Shown: positions 57,984-64,000 of the stretch, piece after piece
How the letters are laid out: each line of letters opens with the position of its first letter
How positions within the stretch are numbered: the stretch's first letter is position 1
Assembly (NCBI GenBank): GCA_051294375.1
Contig: CM119265.1
Span: 6,081,309 to 6,145,308 of the forward strand
Direction of reading: 5' to 3'
Origin: Paraspadella gotoi
Lineage: Eukaryota; Chaetognatha
Length of the DNA stretch: 64,000 nt
The notes under the pieces: model-generated
Told to the model about the DNA's origin: nothing
Databases searched by the model: none
Seen by the model: only the letters and a program-made list of their open reading frames with translations
Program-made: the position numbers and the translations under genes

Positions 57984-60900
57984 AACGTAGAAACTTGTAA
58001 TAAAAATAAAATGGAGTAATGTACAGATTTGAATACTTTAGCGATTGATTTTACTTAAAGGTTTTTTGGTCGTATCTGCAGCAAAAAGTTTTTAGTAGGT
58101 AAAGTGGGTCTTCAAAACTGTTTCGCAGTGCTGAGAGCGCATTTTGAAATCCGTGCTTAAAAGAAAATCCGTCCGTCCATCAGTCTCTCCGTCCGCCCAG
58201 TCTCTTGCTAATTTAAAAGCTCTAAGCTCTTAAAATTTTTCTTTATATTTTATTTGATTAGTTTAATATGATACGATCATGGTAAAGTGAATTAGTCCAT
58301 TTTGGTGAAATTGTTATTTAAAGTAAAAGTAAGAGGAGCGAACGATCGGAATTCTAAGAGTTTTCAACCGGGAGTCAGATTCGGGAAAAATCTTCTATGG
58401 CGAAAATCTTCCAAAGATTTATTAATTTCCGAAGATTTTGGTTAATATTTTCTATATTTATGGCCGGATTTTTTTGAAACTTAACAATAGCAATATTGCC
58501 ATCATTCTACATTGGCCGGTATAAGAATATATTAAAAAAACCTCTGGCTTTTTTCATCAGAGCTTAGTCCTTATATTTAGGATACTGTTTTCTAATTTCT
58601 GTCTTTAAAATATAGTTTTAAAATTTTAACCAACTTAACAAAATAATTTTTGAAAAAGATTGATATAATTTTTTTTATTAACTTGTATGAGTAATCTGAA
58701 TTTGTTCTCAGAATTAAAAAAAAATTAAAAAAAAAATTGAAAATTTGACATTATATAATATATATAATTATATATGTAGTATTATATACAAAATAAACTG
58801 AAAGGGCTACGACATCAATAAAAAAGAAAAATAAATATAGTTTTTAAGATATAATAGTTAAATTTTGATTCGAAACTTTCACTTCATCCTGTCTAAAGAT
58901 TCGTTCCTCTACTAGTCCATCAGATGGAAATGCTGTCTCTTTTTCCTCGCTTTCTAATTCTAAATACGTCTTTTTTACCTTTGCATAACGACTTATCACT
59001 CCTCTCCATTTATATCTTTTTTTCCTCTCACACCTTCTTCACAACTCTCGCTCGATAAAAAGAATTAAAAAAAAATCCAGGATGATTCTTCTCTTCTCTT
59101 TTCTCCTCCTCTCATTTTTTCTTCTAATGAAGTCGCACACGTCCTCACAAATTCTTACTCGAGATAAGTATATCGAACTTTTTTCTTTCTTTCGATTCTC
59201 TCACGATTAGGAAGGTTTTAGAAGTATCGCCCTTCGTATAGGTACGTTTGAATGTACATCGTACAGCTAGCGACTGGAAACGTTAGCACTAAAAGTCACA
59301 GAATTTGTTCAACAAAAATGATTTTCATTTTTTAAGTAAGTCGGATACATTTTTATTTTGATATATTCGTTCCGAAAACATAAGCGCTCGTTTCTCCTAT
59401 TTTCTCTCCCGAATAAACTCCCTCTCGCTTCGATAAATTCCCCCCTCTGCCTCTTTCCCACCCCCCCCCCACTTCCCCCCATCTCTTAAACGAAGACGCC
59501 TTCGCTTCTATAAATTTCTAGGTAGGGCTCCATTCGACGTCATCAACGAGATAAAAGGGTTAAGCTAAATGACGTTTGGCTCCTCCCCCTTTTCTCTGCC
59601 ACCCCACCCACCACCCTTCAACGACGCCATCTTGCCACACAGTTGTCACACCTTTAGTTTTTCAGTTGCGCCGCGAGTACTCTGGGAGCAACTCTATAAG
59701 TGACTTTTCGGTCGATCGGTCTGTCGGTCAGTCTGTCCCAGTTATGTTAAAAATGCATATAAATTATATATTATAATTTGCCTATAGACAGAAAAAAACC
59801 TCAAATCTAAGGGACTGCTTGCGCCGCCTTCAGGAATTTCTGAAACAATAAGAAATAAAAGACGAAATTTGGATGCAGTGCATGTCATAAATACAGGAGC
59901 AAATAAATTTTTTTAGTCATGTCATGCCATATCATGTGATCAAAAAGAAATGCACGTGAAAATAAAGTTACTGCGGCGCAACACATTGGATTTACCGTTC
60001 TTCTTTTTTTTTAATTTTCCCCACACCTTTGCCTCTTCCACGCCCACCGACGATCGTTGTCCCCCCCTGGCTTTTTTTTTTCTCGATCCATTTGAGTTTA
60101 TAGTTTTTTTTGGGGGGGGCGGGGGGAAACGCGTCATCGAGCGCCTTGATGAAGCGAAGCGGGCGGAAACCCTCGGGGGATCGAGCGGGGTTGAGTCTAC
60201 CGAGGAATAACGGTGCGCTGTTGTCTAGAGGCATCTTTTGAAGATCAGAGGCGCAATGGGCGTTCATATTCTCAATTTATTTCAATTTTATTTATTTAAA
60301 TTGATTGATTTATTCATCTATAGTTAATATTCAAAACATTAAATCCTAACTCTCTTCTCGCGTTTTATGCTCTATGAGCCCACGAGCCCGAAACAATCTT
60401 CAGGCTTAACCTCACCTAATCCTCGTCTATTTTCACCCGCTGCTTTTAACTTAGCCAAAAGTCAAACTCCTCACCCAATTCCTCATCAAATTACCTCACC
60501 CCCTCTTCCACACCCCGATCCTCTCTTTTCACCCCCGAAACCTTCCCCGACCCCGTCGAGCGTTAATGGTGTCGCTTCGCCTTTAAACTTTTCACGTTTT
60601 TTTTTTCCGCCGCTTTACTTTTCTTTACCCTCTATTTATTTCTTTTATTCATCATTATTCTTTTTTTTTATCAACTTATTTTTTTGCCTTCGTTTTCTTA
60701 TGTTTTTTTTAGCTTTTATTATATTTTTCCTTATATCCAATATATTGTCTTCATTTTGAGTTTTTTTTTACATTAGTCTTCATATATCAATTATAAATTA
60801 TTAATTCTCTGTTTTTATTTTTTTTAAATTATTTAACCATTTTTTTGGTTTTCATAATTTTTCGTTTTTATTTTTTTTTTCATGGAAGCATAATCGAAAA

Positions 60901-61640
60901 ATAAGACAGAATAATTTTTACAGTAGATCTTCGAATGATAGATTCATGATATTTTCATTAACGTCTAAAATAAAGTTGTCATTTCTAGGTGGTAGTTATT
61001 ACTAATTCGTTATTACTAATGTTCGAAACACAACGAATCGAAAGAAAAACAATTCATGACGATCGATGACTATTATAAAAATAACGACGTTAGTCAAACC
61101 GAAGAATTAAATATTGATAGTTTATTAACAAAGGAAGTGATCACATTATATCGGAGAGATGACGCGGCAAAATTTGTCATCGTCGTCGTCGCTGTGGAGA
61201 CGCATTACGGGTAACGATTCAAACCTACATTCTTTTTTATGAGAGTAATCGCCGGGGAAATTTGTTCGAATAGCGGCTTCATAAAATCGCGAAACTGCGA
61301 AAGAGAAATCCACCCAAATATTCATAACCTAATCTCCCTCTTTCACTCTTACGTCTCACCCTGCCGTCTCGCAATGCCGTCTCGCCCTGCCGTCTCGCCC
61401 TGCCGTCTCGCCCCAGACCTTCCATTAAAACAGGATATATAATATATATACAGTGATGGGTACATCGAAAAATAGTTGGGATTTCGACGTCATTAAGTTT
61501 TTTTTAAAATTTCCGTCGGGGAAGTGAAAAAAAGTAAAGATCTTTCTTGCTCAAAGGTTCTTTCTTTTTTCCTTATTTTTAATTTATTTTTTTTAAATTC
61601 TTCGTAAGACTCGACTAGTCTTGAGCTACAATTAATTGCC
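57984..61640. other. Intergenic region
   Basis: AT-rich DNA with a hairpin-headed repeat (59664-59830), poly-C (59460-59470), a GC-rich pocket (60040-60190), T-rich DNA (60600-60890) and a CCCTGCCGTCTCG minisatellite (about four units, 61358-61412). An ATG at 61159 followed by a GTAACG donor-like site at 61211 could be a small start exon, but nothing supports it further. Confidence 0.5.
59664..59830 (+). repeat. Hairpin-headed repeat, GTTGCGCCGCGAGT type, copy 2
   Basis: The head is 59664-59693. CTATAAGTGACTTTTCGGTC, GTC-rich repeats, GTTAAAAATGCATATAA and AACCTCAAATCTAAG follow, matching 19104-19390 in order. Confidence 0.75.
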
Positions 61641-61660
61641 GGAGGGATCATGCTAAAAAA

Positions 61661-61676
61661 TTCTCTCTCTCTCTCT

Positions 61677-61750
<74 letters not shown>
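61661..61750 (+). repeat. (CT)n microsatellite
   Basis: CT run immediately left of the segment that is duplicated after the assembly gap. Confidence 0.95.
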
Positions 61751-61754
<4 letters not shown>

Positions 61755-61766
61755 AATCTCAATCTC

Positions 61767-62011
61767 TCAATAAAAGTCAGAACGAAATTATTTTGGCCGG
61801 GGTCAAAGGTTAAAGGTAAGATTTCCTCCTTTTAGAACTACTTTTCAGGTTGATAATGATTCCTGATTACTGATTTACTAATGGTTAACTATGAAGTATA
61901 ACTTATAGTCAAATGTAACACATACATAGCCTATCAACAAAGCAAAATAGAAAATCGATAAAAAAGTATTTTATGAAGAAAAAAAACGCGCTCTCTCTCT
62001 CTCTCCTCTCT

Positions 62012-62085
<74 letters not shown>

Positions 62086-62303
62086 CGCGAATCAGTGACT
62101 ACAATTTGCAGAAATGCAAATTTCCATCGTTATTCTGTCGGCGATAAAACATCTGCCTTTCTTCACAGTTACCTTTATTTCTTTCGCTTGTTTAAATCAG
62201 AATTTTTTTTCTTTTCATTTCTTATTTTTCCTTTTTTATTTATTTATTTTTTTTTCGTAATCGGAGTCGTTTTTAGTCGGATCTGCTTATCAGCAGATCC
62301 CGA
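61767..62303 (+). repeat. Left copy of a 0.54-kb duplicated segment
   Basis: From TCAATAAAAGTCAGAACG to AGCAGATCCCGA this matches 63454-64000 base for base wherever compared, differing only in length and interruptions of the internal (CT)n. Confidence 0.9.
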
Positions 62304-63428
62304 CTCTATAACTCACTTTTTCGGTCCGTCGGTCCGCCCCCTCAATATTGTCTGGCACACACTTATATCATGTCAGAACATCGAATTATGATAAATTATG
62401 CAAAAAAAATGATGTCCGTCCGTCCGTCTGTCCTTCCGTCCGTCCGTCCGTCCGTCCGTCCGTCCGTCCTCCGTCCGTCCGTCCGTCCGTCCGTCCGTCC
62501 GTCCGTCCGTCCGTCCGTCCGTTCCGTCCGTCCGTCCCACCTTAGCAAAAAACACCAATTACTCGTGATTGGATGGATGGATTTAAATGAAATTTTGTGT
62601 GAGGATAGGTAAGTGTGTGATTGAGCTGGATATGAAGTTTCGATGGAATCGTCCGAGTGGAAATGAGTTTAAATGGAAAAAAACAAAAAAAATATATTCA
62701 CTATTTGAACACCAATTGCTCATGAGTGGATGGGCTGATTGACCTGGAATTTTGTATGTGGGTAGGAAAGTGTGTGATTGAACAGGAAATCAAGTTTCGA
62801 TGGAATAGTTTGAGTGGAAATGAGTTTAAATGGAAAAAAACAAAAAACCTGTTTTACTAATTGATTATGCTTCTTTTTCCTTTTATATTAAATGTATATG
62901 CAGGATGTATTAATAAATCAAATAATTAATCAGTTTAATTAATCAATTAGTAAATAAATTAATCAATAATTAATTAATTAGTCAATCAATCCGTCCATCC
63001 GTCCCATCTTAGCAAAAGCTCCAATAACTCGTGATTGGCTGGTTGGATTGGAATTAAATTTTGTGTGTGAGTAGGAAAGTGTGTGATAAAGCTGGATATA
63101 AAGTTTCGATGGAATCGTGTGAGTGGAAATTAGTTTAAATGGAAAAAACATAAGTCGAATTTACTAAAATCTTTTTACTTATTTTAACCAATAAATATCT
63201 AATTAATCATAATTGGATGGATAGATTGAGTTGAAATTTTGTGTGTGGGTAGGAAAAATGTGTGACGAAGCTTGATATAAAGTTTCAGTGGAAACGTACC
63301 AGTGGAAATGGGTTTAAATGAAAAAAATATGAGTCACATTTACTTGAATCTTTTTATTTATTTTAACCCATGATAGATTGAGATGAAATTTTGTGAGCCA
63401 GTAGGAAAGTGATTGAAGAAGCTAGATA
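62275..63428 (+). repeat. Hairpin-headed repeat, GATCTGCT type, with (CCGT)n and tandem body units
   Basis: Order: hairpin AGTCGGATCTGCT / AGCAGATCCCGACT (62275-62305), CTATAACTCACTTTTTCGGT, AACATCGAATTATG, (CCGT)n (62415-62540), then about five imperfect units of 130-170 bp. Each unit holds GAAATTTTGTGTG, GGTAGGAAAGTGTGTGA, AAGTTTCGATGGAAT and GTGGAAATGAGTTTAAATGG. The last unit is cut by the gap. Confidence 0.85.
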
Positions 63429-63453
63429 NNNNNNNNNNNNNNNNNNNNNNNNN
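63429..63453. other. Assembly gap (25 N)
   Basis: Twenty-five N characters in the sequence. Confidence 1.
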
Positions 63454-63698
63454 TCAATAAAAGTCAGAACGAAATTATTTTGGCCGGGGTCAAAGGTTAA
63501 AGGTAAGATTTCCTCCTTTTAGAACTACTTTTCAGGTTGATAATGATTCCTGATTACTGATTTACTAATGGTTAACTATGAAGTATAACTTATAGTCAAA
63601 TGTAACACATACATAGCCTATCAACAAAGCAAAATAGAAAATCGATAAAAAAGTATTTTATGAAGAAAAAAAACGCGCTCTCTCTCTCTCTCCTCTCT

Positions 63699-63774
<76 letters not shown>

Positions 63775-64000
63775 TCTCTTTCCGCGAATCAGTGACTACA
63801 ATTTGCAGAAATGCAAATTTCCATCGTTATTCTGTCGGCGATAAAACATCTGCCTTTCTTCACAGTTACCTTTATTTCTTTCGCTTGTTTAAATCAGAAT
63901 TTTTTTTCTTTTCATTTCTTATTTTTCCTTTTTTATTTATTTATTTTTTTTTCGTAATCGGAGTCGTTTTTAGTCGGATCTGCTTATCAGCAGATCCCGA
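63454..64000 (+). repeat. Right copy of the duplicated segment, cut by window end
   Basis: Repeats 61767-62303, including unique DNA such as GCGAATCAGTGACTACAA and the start of the hairpin-headed repeat. It begins exactly at the gap edge. Confidence 0.9.

Noticed and set aside
60367-60759. Pro/Ser-rich plus-strand frame
   Set aside because: It is low-complexity, lacks splice context, and runs into T-rich DNA with hydrophobic nonsense.
61159-61210. Possible start ex­on with ATG and GTAACG donor
   Set aside because: Only 17 codons, Ser-rich from TCG repeats, and no partner exon was found before the gap.
62415-62540. CRISPR-like array
   Set aside because: The repeats are plain (CCGT)n tandem units without spacers, in a eukaryotic genome.

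Overview
This is a window of invertebrate animal (metazoan) nuclear DNA. Most genes are split by many short GT-AG introns. The gene set is eukaryotic and animal-like (cohesin PDS5, pICln, GEN1, mitochondrial IDH3 subunit, DNAJB6-like, maelstrom, PiT transporter, Golgi mannosidase II, a split tRNA-Leu). Noncoding DNA is AT-rich and full of (CT)n microsatellites and small nonautonomous repeats. The species cannot be named from the sequence. Exon models below were read by eye; for the PDS5, SLC20A, MAN2A, MAEL and GEN1-like genes, and for the unnamed 397-residue gene, every splice phase adds up.

Layout. Bases 174-28000 hold eight consecutive plus-strand genes: PDS5 (27 exons), pICln (1 exon), a short GEN1-like nuclease (2 exons), IDH3B-like (1 exon), DNAJB6-like (1 exon), maelstrom (2 exons), an unnamed gene (about 4 exons) and an unnamed 397-residue gene (12 exons) whose ninth intron holds a 2.7 kb long-inverted-repeat element. 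A minus-strand tRNA-Leu(CAA) with an intron follows at 28.2-28.3 kb. The SLC20A (PiT) phosphate transporter (14 exons, plus) fills 31.7-37.1 kb. The stretch 37.1-52.3 kb has no gene I recognise: it holds repeats, GC-richer islands and a few isolated exon-like stretches. Golgi alpha-mannosidase II (7 exons, minus) fills 52.3-58.0 kb. The last 6 kb is repeats and an assembly gap of 25 N, whose right side repeats sequence already present to the left.

The genes are a mixed housekeeping and germline set (cohesion, snRNP assembly, junction resolution, TCA cycle, chaperone, piRNA pathway, phosphate uptake, N-glycan trimming), with no operon-like functional theme. The most unusual material is in the repeats and introns. 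A superfamily of repeats begins with a hairpin and a shared box rich in GTC. A 340-bp repeat is bounded by 17-bp direct repeats, and its ends also occur alone. Several foldback elements sit within tens of bases of splice sites. A paralogous pair of box C/D-like intronic sequences lies in PDS5.
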